The notes under the pieces: model-generated
What the model saw: only the letters and a program-made list of their open reading frames with translations
Told to the model about the DNA's origin: nothing
Databases searched by the model: none
Made by a program: the position numbers and the translations under genes
Origin: Corallococcus sicarius
Lineage (GTDB): Bacteria; Myxococcota; Myxococcia; Myxococcales; Myxococcaceae
Length of the DNA: 63,193 nt
Direction of reading: 5' to 3'
Assembly (NCBI RefSeq): GCF_003611735.1
Contig: NZ_RAWG01000012.1
Coordinates: forward strand, 1-63,193
Shown here: positions 1 through 8,169 of the stretch, one piece after another
Layout of the letters: every line of letters starts with the position of its first letter
How positions within the stretch are numbered: position 1 is the stretch's first letter

Positions 1-3
1 CCC

Positions 4-2523
4 ATGGTCCCCCCACCCGCGGCCCATCCGGCCCCCCATCCGATGGAGGAGGAGTGGTTGTGGGGATGGGACCCCACGCCCGGCATCGTGTCCGTGTGGG
101 CGGAGCCTGACGGACGGGCCTTCGTGTGGAAGCGGCAGCCGGGGACCACCGTGCGGCTCCGCGAGAACGCGCGCTACCGGCCCTGGCTGCTGCTCGCGTC
201 GCTCCAGGACCTGGAGCACCTGGGCGCGGGGCTCCTGCCGGAGGGCCCGTCGGCTGGAGCAGGCGCGGCGGGCGTCGTGACGTTCCGAGAGCTGGAGGGG
301 CCGGGGGCGCTGCGCTACCTGGTGAGCGCGGAGGACGGCCGGGCGCTGGGGGCCGCGGTGCTCCGGGGCGCGTCAGCGCGGCTGGGCCAGCGGGTGGGCC
401 ACCTGCGCGACCTGGGCCCCCAGTCGGTGCTGGTGCTGCCCCCGGAGGAGCAATACCTGGTCGCCACCGGGCGCACGTACTTCCGCGACCTGGTGTTCGA
501 CGACCTGCGCCGCCTCCAGTTCGACCTGGAGACCACCGGCCTGGACCCGGCGAAGGACCGCATCTTCCTCGTCGCGCTGAGGGATCCGGAGGGCCGGACG
601 GAAACACTGGAGGTGACGGCGGACGGCGACGCGGGCGAGGCGGACCTCCTGCGCCGGCTCGTCGCCCGCATCCGCGAGGCGGACCCCGACGTGGTGGAGA
701 ACCACAACCTGCACGGCTTCGACCTGCCCTTCCTGGACCAGCGCGCGAAGCGGCTGAACGTGCCGCTGGCGCTGGGACGCGCGGGCCTGCCGGGGTTGCG
801 CCACCGGCCCTCCGCCCGGGGCGCCGCGCTCGGACGGGGCCCTGGAGGCCGCGAGGCGGACGCCATGCGCCGCGCGCGCTACACCGTGCCCGGCCGCGAG
901 TTCATCGACACGCTGGACGCCGTGCGCCGGCACGACTTCTCCGCCCGCGACCTGCCCGGCCACGGCCTCAAGGCGGTGGCGAAGCACCTGGGGCTCGCGG
1001 GGCCGGAGCGCGAGCTCATCCCCGGCGCGCGCGTGTACGAAGTCTTCAGCAAGGATCCGGAGCGGGTGCGCCGCTACGCGTGCGACGACGTGAAGGAGGC
1101 CGCGGGGCTCGCGCACCTGCTGGGCGGCGCGGTGTTCGCGCTCGCGCGCATGGCGCCCCGGCGGTACGAGCGGCTGGCCGACGCGGGCCCGGCCACCGGC
1201 GTGCTGGATCCGCTGCTGGTGCGCGCGTACTTGAGGGCGGGCGCGGCGCTGCCCGCGCACGAGTCCGGCGACGGCACGTCCCACAGCGGCGCGGCGCTGC
1301 ACCTGTTCGCCACCGGCGTCGCGCGCCACGTGGTGAAGGCGGACGTGGCCAGCCTCTACCCGTCGCTGATGCGCCAGTACCGCATCGGGCCGAAGCGCGA
1401 CCGGCTGAACGCGCTGCTCGCGCTGGTGGACCGGCTGGTGGACCAGCGGCTGGACGCGAAGGCGAAGGCGAAGAAGGCCCCCCCCGGCTCCCCGGAGCGC
1501 CACACCCACGAAGCGCTCTCCGCGGCGATGAAGATCGTCATCAACTCCGCCTACGGCTACCTGGGCGCGGCGGGCCTCACGCGCTTCTCGGACGTGCACG
1601 CCGCCAACGAGGTGACGCGGCATGGACGCGAGGTGCTGGGCCTGCTGTGCCGCGAGCTGGCCGCGCGGGGCGTGACGCTGCTGGAGGCCGACACGGACGG
1701 CGTCTATTTCTCAGTGCCGGAGACGTGGACGGAGGTCGACGAGCGCCGGGTGGTGTCGGAGGTCGCGGCCCTGCTGCCGCCCCGCGTGCGCCTGGAGTTC
1801 GACGGGCGCTACGCCGCGATGCTGTCGCACGAGCCCAAGAACTACGCGCTGCAACCCTACGCGGGCCCCCTGCTGCTGCGCGGCGTGGCGTTCCGCTCCA
1901 GCCGCGCGGAGCGCTACGGAGAAGACTTCCTGCGCCGTGCCGTCCAGCACCTGCTCGACGGCGACGTCAGCGCCGTGCGCGACACCTACGTGGACATGGT
2001 GATGGCGCTGCGCAGGCGCCGCGTGCCCACCTACGAGGTGACGGCCCAGGTGCGGCTGACGAAGGCGCCCGCGCAGTACCTGTCCACGCGCAAGCAGCGG
2101 CGCGAATTGCCCTACGAAGCCCTGCTCACCAACGGCCGCGAGCACTGGTCCCTGGGCGAGCGCGTGCGCATCTACCGCGCCACCGGAGGCCGCGCGGGCC
2201 TGCTGCCGCAACCGGAGGCCGAGGACGCAGAGCCCACGCCCCGCACCGCGCATGGCGCCCCGGCCGGCGAGGATCCGCGCGACTACGACGTCGAGTACTA
2301 CGTGCGGCTGCTCAAGGACTCCTTCGCGGCCCGGCTCGCGCGCGGGCTCGGCGCGGAGGACTTCGCCACGGTGTTCGCGGATCCCGAGCAACCCTCGCTC
2401 TTCACCGCGTCGCTCGCCGACGCGCGGCCCGTGCTCAACGTGGTGCGCCAGCCCACAGGCCCGGAGTTCGGAGAGGCCACCGAGCACACCGAGCAGAACG
2501 AGGACGCCGACGTCGCTCCGTGA
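4..2523 (+). CDS. polB: Family B DNA polymerase (Pol II-like)
   Basis: DNA-directed DNA polymerase with proofreading exonuclease, 839 aa as read. The exonuclease I motif FDLET is seen at residues 173-177 (acidic D174 and E176). Polymerase motif A (DVASLYPS) starts at D447, motif B (KIVINSAYGYLG) at K510, and motif C carries the DTDG pair D563/D565. All catalytic residues expected for the family are therefore present. Bacterial Pol II of this type acts in damage tolerance and repair rather than bulk replication (family knowledge). The frame is open to the window edge, so the true start may lie upstream; an internal ATG at 43 is another candidate. It is followed by a membrane protein gene about 100 nt downstream with no clear functional tie. 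Confidence 0.93.
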   Translation: MVPPPAAHPAPHPMEEEWLWGWDPTPGIVSVWAEPDGRAFVWKRQPGTTVRLRENARYRPWLLLASLQDLEHLGAGLLPEGPSAGAGAAGVVTFRELEGPGALRYLVSAEDGRALGAAVLRGASARLGQRVGHLRDLGPQSVLVLPPEEQYLVATGRTYFRDLVFDDLRRLQFDLETTGLDPAKDRIFLVALRDPEGRTETLEVTADGDAGEADLLRRLVARIREADPDVVENHNLHGFDLPFLDQRAKRLNVPLALGRAGLPGLRHRPSARGAALGRGPGGREADAMRRARYTVPGREFIDTLDAVRRHDFSARDLPGHGLKAVAKHLGLAGPERELIPGARVYEVFSKDPERVRRYACDDVKEAAGLAHLLGGAVFALARMAPRRYERLADAGPATGVLDPLLVRAYLRAGAALPAHESGDGTSHSGAALHLFATGVARHVVKADVASLYPSLMRQYRIGPKRDRLNALLALVDRLVDQRLDAKAKAKKAPPGSPERHTHEALSAAMKIVINSAYGYLGAAGLTRFSDVHAANEVTRHGREVLGLLCRELAARGVTLLEADTDGVYFSVPETWTEVDERRVVSEVAALLPPRVRLEFDGRYAAMLSHEPKNYALQPYAGPLLLRGVAFRSSRAERYGEDFLRRAVQHLLDGDVSAVRDTYVDMVMALRRRRVPTYEVTAQVRLTKAPAQYLSTRKQRRELPYEALLTNGREHWSLGERVRIYRATGGRAGLLPQPEAEDAEPTPRTAHGAPAGEDPRDYDVEYYVRLLKDSFAARLARGLGAEDFATVFADPEQPSLFTASLADARPVLNVVRQPTGPEFGEATEHTEQNEDADVAP

Positions 2524-2625
2524 AAGTCGTTGGGACTCCGCGCTTCTCACCGTGATTGGAACCTTGGCGTGTCCCGGTTCCAGGGAGAGTCGCGGGGTGG
2601 CTTCTGCTACAGTGCGTCAACCTCG

Positions 2626-4179
2626 ATGGCCTTCCCGTTGATGACCCGTCCCACGCCCCGCGCGCTGGTGGTTCCCAGCACCGTGGCGCTGCTGCTGCTG
2701 CTCCCCTTCCCCATCTACTGGAGCGCGGTCATCCACCGGTATGGCCTGCGCGACGACTACGCCATCCTGCGCGAGGCGCGCGAGGAGCCGGGGAAGATTC
2801 TACGCGTCTGCGCCGCGCAGGGCCGTCCGCTCTACGGCTGGATGCTGGAGGTGTCCGCGCGCGCGGCGGGAGGCATTGACGGGCTGACGGGGCTGCGCCT
2901 GCTGGGGGTCGCCGGGCTGGGCGTGCTCGCGGCGGCGGTCTTCCTGATGCTGCGCAAGGAGGGCTGGCGCCCCACCTCCGCGGCGCTCCTGGCGGGGTTC
3001 CTGACGCTGACGCCGTCCGCGCAGGTCATCGCCAACTGGGGCATCTGCTGGCCGCAGGCGGTGGCGCTGATGCTGGGGCTGACGGCGTTCGCGCTCGCCC
3101 GTCGCGGCATCGGAAGTCCGCAGGCGCCCGCGTCGCATCCGGGGCGCTGGTCGTTGGGCGCCGTGGTGGCCATGGCCGCCGCGACGCTCATCTACCAGGT
3201 GAGCGGGCTGTTCTACGCGGTGCTGCTGGCGGCGGCGCTGGTGGTGCGGCGCGACACGTCGCTGAAGGACACCGCGCGCTGGATGGCGAAGCACCTGTGG
3301 GTGATGGGCCTGGGGCTGGTGCTCGCGTACCTCATCACGAAGGTGATGTTCGCCACGGGCGTCTTCACGCCCTCCACGCGGATCGTCTTCGAGAAGCACT
3401 GGGTGGACAAGACCCTCTGGGCGCTCACGCACGTGTTCCCCAACGCGCTCGCCCTGTCCGCGCTCAACGAGACGCTGGGCGGCGACATGGACGGCTACTG
3501 GTCCATGGTGGTGCTGACGCTGACGCTCCTGGGCCTGGGCGTCGCCGTGGAGGGACGCCGCTCGGGGCTCACCGGCGTGGGGCGCTGGCTGCTGGCGCTG
3601 GTGACGCTGTCGGCCGCGGCGTACTCGGTCAGCTTCCTCGCCGGAGAGCGCTGGCCCACCTACCGCACGCTCAACGCGCTCACCGGCGTGTGGGCCGTCT
3701 TCTTCGCCGCGTCGCTCGTGAACCTGGGCACCGTCTGGCCCCGGCATGGGCCGCGGCTGGCCACGCTGCTGCTCACCGCGTTCGTGGCCGTGAGCGCGCT
3801 GCTCGCGCACCAGCAGTCCCTGGAGCTGTTCGCGCGGCCCCAGGGCCGGGAGCTGGCGCTGATGGAGGAGGGCGCGAGCCTCGTCGTGCCCGCGCAGAAG
3901 CCGCGCGTCTTCGTCCTCACCGCGAAGCAGACGGACTCCTCCGCTCCGTTCCGCTACCTGGACGAGTTCGGCTCCGTGTCCGTGGACTCCGAGTGGGTGG
4001 CCAAGGAGATGCTCAAGGCGCTCGTGAAGGAGCGCTTTCCCCGCGAAGCGGACGTCAGCGGCCTCTACCGCTTCGCCGCCGGCCCCATCGCCCCGGAGCC
4101 GCGTCAGTACGACATCCTCATCGACATGCGCAGGCAGCACGTCCACGCCACGCGCCCCGTCGTCCAGCAGCCCCGCTGA
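2626..4179 (+). CDS. Polytopic membrane protein, possibly GtrII-like
   Basis: About 517 aa from the ATG at 2626; ATG 2641 is an equally possible start and the open frame reaches back to 2530. Roughly ten hydrophobic segments fill residues 15-410, followed by a soluble tail of about 100 residues. A short acidic DDY motif follows the first membrane segment, as in GtrII-type glucosyltransferases and other GT-C-fold membrane enzymes, where an acidic pair in the first periplasmic loop is catalytic. That resemblance is weak and I infer only a membrane enzyme that may act on a lipid-linked sugar. No partner genes point to the substrate. Confidence 0.55.
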   Translation: MAFPLMTRPTPRALVVPSTVALLLLLPFPIYWSAVIHRYGLRDDYAILREAREEPGKILRVCAAQGRPLYGWMLEVSARAAGGIDGLTGLRLLGVAGLGVLAAAVFLMLRKEGWRPTSAALLAGFLTLTPSAQVIANWGICWPQAVALMLGLTAFALARRGIGSPQAPASHPGRWSLGAVVAMAAATLIYQVSGLFYAVLLAAALVVRRDTSLKDTARWMAKHLWVMGLGLVLAYLITKVMFATGVFTPSTRIVFEKHWVDKTLWALTHVFPNALALSALNETLGGDMDGYWSMVVLTLTLLGLGVAVEGRRSGLTGVGRWLLALVTLSAAAYSVSFLAGERWPTYRTLNALTGVWAVFFAASLVNLGTVWPRHGPRLATLLLTAFVAVSALLAHQQSLELFARPQGRELALMEEGASLVVPAQKPRVFVLTAKQTDSSAPFRYLDEFGSVSVDSEWVAKEMLKALVKERFPREADVSGLYRFAAGPIAPEPRQYDILIDMRRQHVHATRPVVQQPR

Positions 4180-4526
4180 TCTCGCGCGCCAGCGGACCGC
4201 CGCGTGCCGGGATGAAGCGTCCGGTGCCGGAGGTTGCAGGCTTCACGCGGTGGGGTTCACTCCACCGTGGGAGCCTCCCCTGCCCTGCGCAGGACCTCCC
4301 ACCCGGATTTCCGGGGAGACGTGTGGAGGAGTGGCTTCCCCGACCTCTCTCACGTCGATGTGTGCAGGTTGGGCCCCACCCGGGGCGTGAATCCGGGTAA
4401 TGAACCCGTCACGGATGTCGCCAGTGCTCCTGCCCCTCCTTCCGCCTCCGCGAGCCTCGAAGGTCGCCCCGTCCCGCGCCGCGGAAGGACGCCCGGGCTC
4501 GCCCCGGACAGAGGGGACTGGCCTCG
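4180..4526 (+). other. Intergenic region with one stem-loop
   Basis: This 347-base gap has no convincing gene. It holds a short inverted repeat, CGGTGG at 4248-4253 paired with CCACCG at 4262-4267 with an 8-base loop. It lacks a T-run, so it is at best a weak terminator for the membrane protein gene. A purine-rich GAGGGGA stretch near 4511 serves as the ribosome binding site of the following gene. Confidence 0.4.
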
Positions 4527-5186
4527 ATGCCGGCTGAACGTCCGGCGCGACACGACTGGGTGTACCTGGGCACGGACTGGGCCCATCACCTGCGCTCCCC
4601 GCCAGGCCCGGACGTCCTGCGGCAGGTGACGGAGTGGCGGGAGCACGGCCGTCCCTTCGCCGTGGCGCGCCAGGACCTTCTGGACCAGGACGACGAGCTG
4701 CGGCTGGGCCTCACCCTGCCCGACCGCCGTCACCTCGCGCTGCACGTGGGCCTGCCGGCGGTGGAGCGCTGGATGCCGCCTCCCACGCTGAATGAGACGC
4801 GCGCCACGGCGCCCGAGGCGTGGCGCTCCGCGATGGAGGACGTCGTCGCCCTGGGCGCCGCGCTGGACCTCACGGTGCGGGTGTTCGGTTCACTGGCCTG
4901 GCAGCACCGCTCCGGCGTGTCCTTCCTGCGGCCGATGTCGGACGTGGACCTGCTGTTCTCCCCCGCCCACTGGTCCGACGTGGAGCGGCTGCTCTTCGGG
5001 CTGGAGGCGGTGTCGCGCCGCCACTCGGTGGTGCGGCTGGACGGCGAGGTGGTGCTGCCCGACGGCGGCGCGGTGTCCTGGCGCGAGCTGGCGCTGGAGC
5101 CGGAGCGCATCTGGGTCACCGGCCCCCGCGGCGCGAGCCCCCGCACCCTCCGGGAGCTGCGCGCGCTGTTCCCCGCCGAGCCCTGA
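4527..5186 (+). CDS. mdcG: MdcG-like malonate decarboxylase holo-ACP synthase
   Basis: Predicted phosphoribosyl-dephospho-CoA transferase, 219 aa, near the usual family length. MdcG transfers 2'-(5''-phosphoribosyl)-3'-dephospho-CoA to the acyl carrier subunit MdcC of malonate decarboxylase (family knowledge). The N-terminal RHDWVYL block, the nucleotidyltransferase signature with G121-S122 and acidic D139 and D141 (SDVDLL), and the DGEVVLPDG / SWRELAL block all match this family. No mdcA-E genes lie in the window, so the gene is an orphan here. It sits 364 bases ahead of an APE operon that contains two ACP genes and no Sfp-type phosphopantetheinyl transferase. Whether it serves those ACPs is speculation; a malonate decarboxylase elsewhere in the genome is the plainer explanation. 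Confidence 0.8.
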   Translation: MPAERPARHDWVYLGTDWAHHLRSPPGPDVLRQVTEWREHGRPFAVARQDLLDQDDELRLGLTLPDRRHLALHVGLPAVERWMPPPTLNETRATAPEAWRSAMEDVVALGAALDLTVRVFGSLAWQHRSGVSFLRPMSDVDLLFSPAHWSDVERLLFGLEAVSRRHSVVRLDGEVVLPDGGAVSWRELALEPERIWVTGPRGASPRTLRELRALFPAEP

Positions 5187-5302
5187 CTCCAGTTGCCCGT
5201 CACCCCCAGGGGAGGGCCGCACGTCGGGGAGTGAATAGGGAGCCGTGCTGGACGTCCCAGGCCGCGGCAACGACCCGTCTTCGCGTGTCGTTCCGAATCA
5301 TC

Positions 5303-5319
5303 CGGAAGGGTTTCTTCCG
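5303..5319 (+). terminator. Small perfect stem-loop downstream of mdcG
   Basis: CGGAAG (5303-5308) and CTTCCG (5314-5319) form a perfect 6-bp stem with a 5-base loop in the gap between mdcG and the APE operon. There is no following T-run. It could be a weak terminator or a regulator site for the operon. The rest of the 5187-5550 gap shows no gene. Confidence 0.25.
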
Positions 5320-5486
5320 ACCTGCGGGGGGCGGGGGATGGGCCACCCCCCTGGACAAACCTGCAAGACCCTGAACGCCGAGGCTCGCGTGCGCGTTTCT
5401 CCAGCAAAAGCAGCCCCTTGCTGGGGACGCCGGGCAGGGCACAGGACAACCCCCCGCCTGCACGCTGGCTCGGGTCGGGCGCCCAA

Positions 5487-5515
5487 TTGTCACCCTGTGG
5501 ATGGTTTGCTAAAGG
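5487..5515 (+). promoter_or_regulatory. Candidate sigma-70-type promoter of the APE operon
   Basis: TTGTCA at 5487-5492 (one mismatch to the -35 consensus) and TAAAGG at 5510-5515 (weak -10) are 17 bases apart and lie about 35 bases before the first APE start codon. This is the most AT-rich stretch of the gap. The -10 match is poor, so the call is tentative. Confidence 0.3.
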
Positions 5516-5550
5516 TTGCCATTGGGAGCGCTTGGGGCCTCCCCGTCAAG

Positions 5551-6312
5551 ATGATGGGATTCACCATTCAGCGCTGGGCCGCATGGGCCCCTGGCCTCGT
5601 GGAGCCGGCCGCCTGGGAAGCCTGGCTCACGAAGCCCCACGCCCTCCCGGCCGAAGGTACGCCCGCGCTGACGGAGATGCCCGCGATGATGCGCCGCCGG
5701 GTGGACCGGCTGGGGCGCATCGCGTTGCAGGCCTCCTATCAGGCCCACGTGGCCGCCCCCGACGCGCCGGTGCTCTTCGCGTCGCGCTACGGGGACCTGG
5801 GCCGTTCGGTGGAGCTGCTCACGCAGCTGGCGCGCTCGGAGCCGCTGTCGCCCACGTCCTTCAGCCTGTCGGTGCACAACGCCATCGGCGCGCTCTACTC
5901 CATCGCGCGCGGGGACGCGTCCTCCTACAGCGCCATCGCCGCGGGCGAGGAGACGGTGGAGGCCGCGTTCACGGAGGCGTGCGGCCTGCTGGCGGACGGC
6001 GTCCCCCGGGTGATGGTCGTCCTCTACGACGAGCCCGTGCCGGCGCCCTGGCAGCACTTCTCCGAGTCCCTGGAGTTCCCGCGCGCCTGGGCCTGTCTGC
6101 TGGCCGCCAGCACGGGCGCGGACGCCATCCACCTGGGCTGCCATGCCGGTGCGCGGGCCGTGGCGGCTCCCGAGGCTCCGGAGACTCCGGAACCGGGCGG
6201 ACTGCCGGCGGACCTGCGCGCCCTGCGCTTCCTGGTGACGGGCGCCGCGCGGGCGTCGCGGTGGGAGCACCCGGTGGGCGCTCGACACTGGCGGTGGGAA
6301 CGTCATGGTTGA
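5551..6312 (+). CDS. apeC: Beta-ketoacyl synthase-like chain length factor
   Basis: First gene of the aryl polyene operon, 253 aa. It matches the short 'beta-ketoacyl synthase chain length factor' family: start block GFTIQRW, central block SFSLSVHNAIGAL, and no active-site Cys at the ketosynthase position. In known APE systems this subunit pairs with a ketosynthase (ApeO) as a KS:CLF dimer and sets polyene length (family knowledge). The first of two adjacent ATGs (5551, 5554) is taken as start; the open frame extends back to 5245 without family-like sequence. The stop overlaps the next gene by 8 nt. Confidence 0.82.
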   Translation: MMGFTIQRWAAWAPGLVEPAAWEAWLTKPHALPAEGTPALTEMPAMMRRRVDRLGRIALQASYQAHVAAPDAPVLFASRYGDLGRSVELLTQLARSEPLSPTSFSLSVHNAIGALYSIARGDASSYSAIAAGEETVEAAFTEACGLLADGVPRVMVVLYDEPVPAPWQHFSESLEFPRAWACLLAASTGADAIHLGCHAGARAVAAPEAPETPEPGGLPADLRALRFLVTGAARASRWEHPVGARHWRWERHG

Positions 6313-7084
6313 GAGGCTCGAGCGCGCCTGGCGCATCTTCGCGACCGGACTGTCCTTCGCCACGTTCGGGCTGGGTGGGCTGGCGCTGCGCCTCATCTAC
6401 TTCCCGCTGCTCCAGCTGTTCGTGCGCGAGCCCGGGCGGCAGACGCGGCTGGCGCGGCTGGCGGTGCACCACTCGTTCCGCTTCTTCGTGGGCTACATGC
6501 GCTTCCTCGGCGTGCTGCGCTACGAGCTGGAGGGGGTGGAGAAGCTGTCGCGCTCCGGGCTGCTCATCCTGGCCAACCACCCGACGCTCATCGACGTGGT
6601 GTTCCTCATCTCGCTCGTGCCCAACGCGGACTGCGTGGTGAAGGCGAGCCTGGCCAACAACCCGTTCATGCGCGGCCCCATCCGGGCGACGCGCTACCTG
6701 TGCAACGACTCCGGGCCCGGGCTCATCCAGGACTGCATCGCGTCCGTGAAGGCCGGCAACAACCTCATCATCTTCCCGGAGGGCACGCGCACGCCCGTCC
6801 GCGGGCCCATGCAGCTGCAGCGCGGCGCCGCCAACATCGCGGTGCGCGGCCCCTGCGACATCACGCCCGTCACCATCCGGGTGTCTCCGAGTGGCCTCAC
6901 CAAGGGCGTCCCCTGGTGGAAGGTGCCCGAGCGCCCCATGCACTTCATCATCCGCGTGGAGGACGACATCCGCGTGTCGCCCGAGGACGCGGACGCGGGC
7001 GAAGCGGCGAAGGCCGCGCGCCAGCTGACCACCCGTTTGCACGACCATTTCTCCCGGGAGAGCCAGGGCCATGCTGGAGCTTGA
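6305..7084 (+). CDS. apeD: 1-acylglycerol-3-phosphate-type acyltransferase
   Basis: 259-aa membrane-bound PlsC-type acyltransferase. The catalytic HX4D motif is visible as NHPTLID, the substrate motif as FPEGTR, and a hydrophobic anchor lies near residues 15-45. In APE clusters such enzymes help place the polyene on its lipid carrier (inference from cluster conservation). The start overlaps the CLF gene by 8 nt and the stop overlaps the first ACP by 14 nt, so the three genes are probably translated together. Confidence 0.85.
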   Translation: MVERLERAWRIFATGLSFATFGLGGLALRLIYFPLLQLFVREPGRQTRLARLAVHHSFRFFVGYMRFLGVLRYELEGVEKLSRSGLLILANHPTLIDVVFLISLVPNADCVVKASLANNPFMRGPIRATRYLCNDSGPGLIQDCIASVKAGNNLIIFPEGTRTPVRGPMQLQRGAANIAVRGPCDITPVTIRVSPSGLTKGVPWWKVPERPMHFIIRVEDDIRVSPEDADAGEAAKAARQLTTRLHDHFSRESQGHAGA

Positions 7085-7334
7085 ACACGAAATCAAGCGT
7101 CTGGTCATCGAGACGCTGAACCTCGAGGACCTCACGCCGAACGACATCGACCCCGCCGCGCCGTTGTTCGTGGAGGGGCTGGGGCTCGACTCCATTGACG
7201 CCCTGGAGCTTGGCCTGGCGCTGCAGAAGTCCTATGGCGTCGTGCTCGCGAGCGACTCCAAGGAGAACCGCCGCCACTTCGCCAGCGTGCGGGCCCTCGC
7301 GGATTTCGTCAGCACCCACCGCACCAAGTCCTGA
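7071..7334 (+). CDS. apeE: Acyl carrier protein 1
   Basis: 87-aa phosphopantetheine-binding carrier protein. The attachment serine is S41 in GLDSIDAL, followed by the usual helix III. Carrier proteins of APE clusters hold the aryl starter or the growing polyene (family knowledge). The gene overlaps the acyltransferase by 14 nt and its TGA shares a base with an ATG of the next frame at 7334. Confidence 0.92.
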   Translation: MLELEHEIKRLVIETLNLEDLTPNDIDPAAPLFVEGLGLDSIDALELGLALQKSYGVVLASDSKENRRHFASVRALADFVSTHRTKS

Positions 7335-7360
7335 TGCCTATGAACCAAAGCGGAGCCGTC

Positions 7361-7621
7361 ATGACCAAGTCCGAGCTGTTCGAGCGCCTGAGCGCCATCC
7401 TGCAGGAAACCTTCGACATCGAACCGTCGCGCATCATCCCGGAGGCGCGGCTGCACGATGACCTCGACATCGACAGCATCGACGCCATCGACCTGCTGGT
7501 GCGCCTAAAGCCCGTCGCCGGCCAGCGCGTGCCGCCGGAGGTGTTCCGCTCCGTGCGCACGCTGCAGGACGTGGTGGACGCGCTGCACGGCCTGCTCGGC
7601 AGCGACTCCGCCGCCGCGTGA
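7361..7621 (+). CDS. apeF: Acyl carrier protein 2
   Basis: Second carrier protein, 86 aa from ATG 7361, chosen because a GCGGAG ribosome binding site lies 6 bases upstream. ATGs at 7334 and 7340 in the same frame would add 9 or 7 residues. The attachment serine is S39 in DIDSIDAID. Two adjacent ACPs are a hallmark of APE clusters. Its stop overlaps the GTG of the next gene (GTGA). Confidence 0.9.
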   Translation: MTKSELFERLSAILQETFDIEPSRIIPEARLHDDLDIDSIDAIDLLVRLKPVAGQRVPPEVFRSVRTLQDVVDALHGLLGSDSAAA

Positions 7622-8169
7622 AGCGGCTGCGTCCGGTGTTGTTGGGGCTCTTGAGCCTCGCGTACCCGCCGCTCGTCTATCTGGGCCTGGGCCACTTCGA
7701 GCCCCGCTGGATGGCGCTGCCCCTGGCGGGCATGGCGGTGGTGCGCGCGGTGGCGACGCGGGAGAAGATGTGGCTCGCGGCCGCCGTGGGGGCGCTGGTG
7801 CTGGCGGGGTCCAGCATGCTGGGCAACCACGCGCTGCCCTTGAAGCTCTACCCGGTGCTGGTGAACAGCGTGCTGCTCACCGTCTTCGCCACCAGCCTCG
7901 CCTATCCGCCCAGCGTGATTGAGCGACTGGCCCGGCTGCGGGAGAAGGACCTGCCGCCCTCGGGCGTGGCGTACACGCGCCGCGTGACGCAGGTGTGGTG
8001 CGGCTTCTTCGTCCTCAACGGCGGCCTCGCGCTCGGGACCGCGCTCTGGGCGAGCGACGCCACCTGGGCGCTCTACAACGGCCTCGTCGCCTACGGCCTC
8101 ATGGGCCTGCTCTTCGCCGGCGAATGGGTGGTGCGGCAGCGGGTGCGCGCACGGCACGTCCATGGCTGA
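7618..8169 (+). CDS. apeG: COG4648-type inner membrane protein
   Basis: 183 aa with about five hydrophobic segments and a basic C-terminus. A small membrane protein of this kind sits between the ACPs and the AMP ligase in APE clusters; its role is unknown. It starts with GTG at 7618, sharing the GTGA overlap with the ACP stop, and overlaps the following ligase by 8 nt. The symbol rests on position in the conserved gene order. Confidence 0.72.
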   Translation: MKRLRPVLLGLLSLAYPPLVYLGLGHFEPRWMALPLAGMAVVRAVATREKMWLAAAVGALVLAGSSMLGNHALPLKLYPVLVNSVLLTVFATSLAYPPSVIERLARLREKDLPPSGVAYTRRVTQVWCGFFVLNGGLALGTALWASDATWALYNGLVAYGLMGLLFAGEWVVRQRVRARHVHG

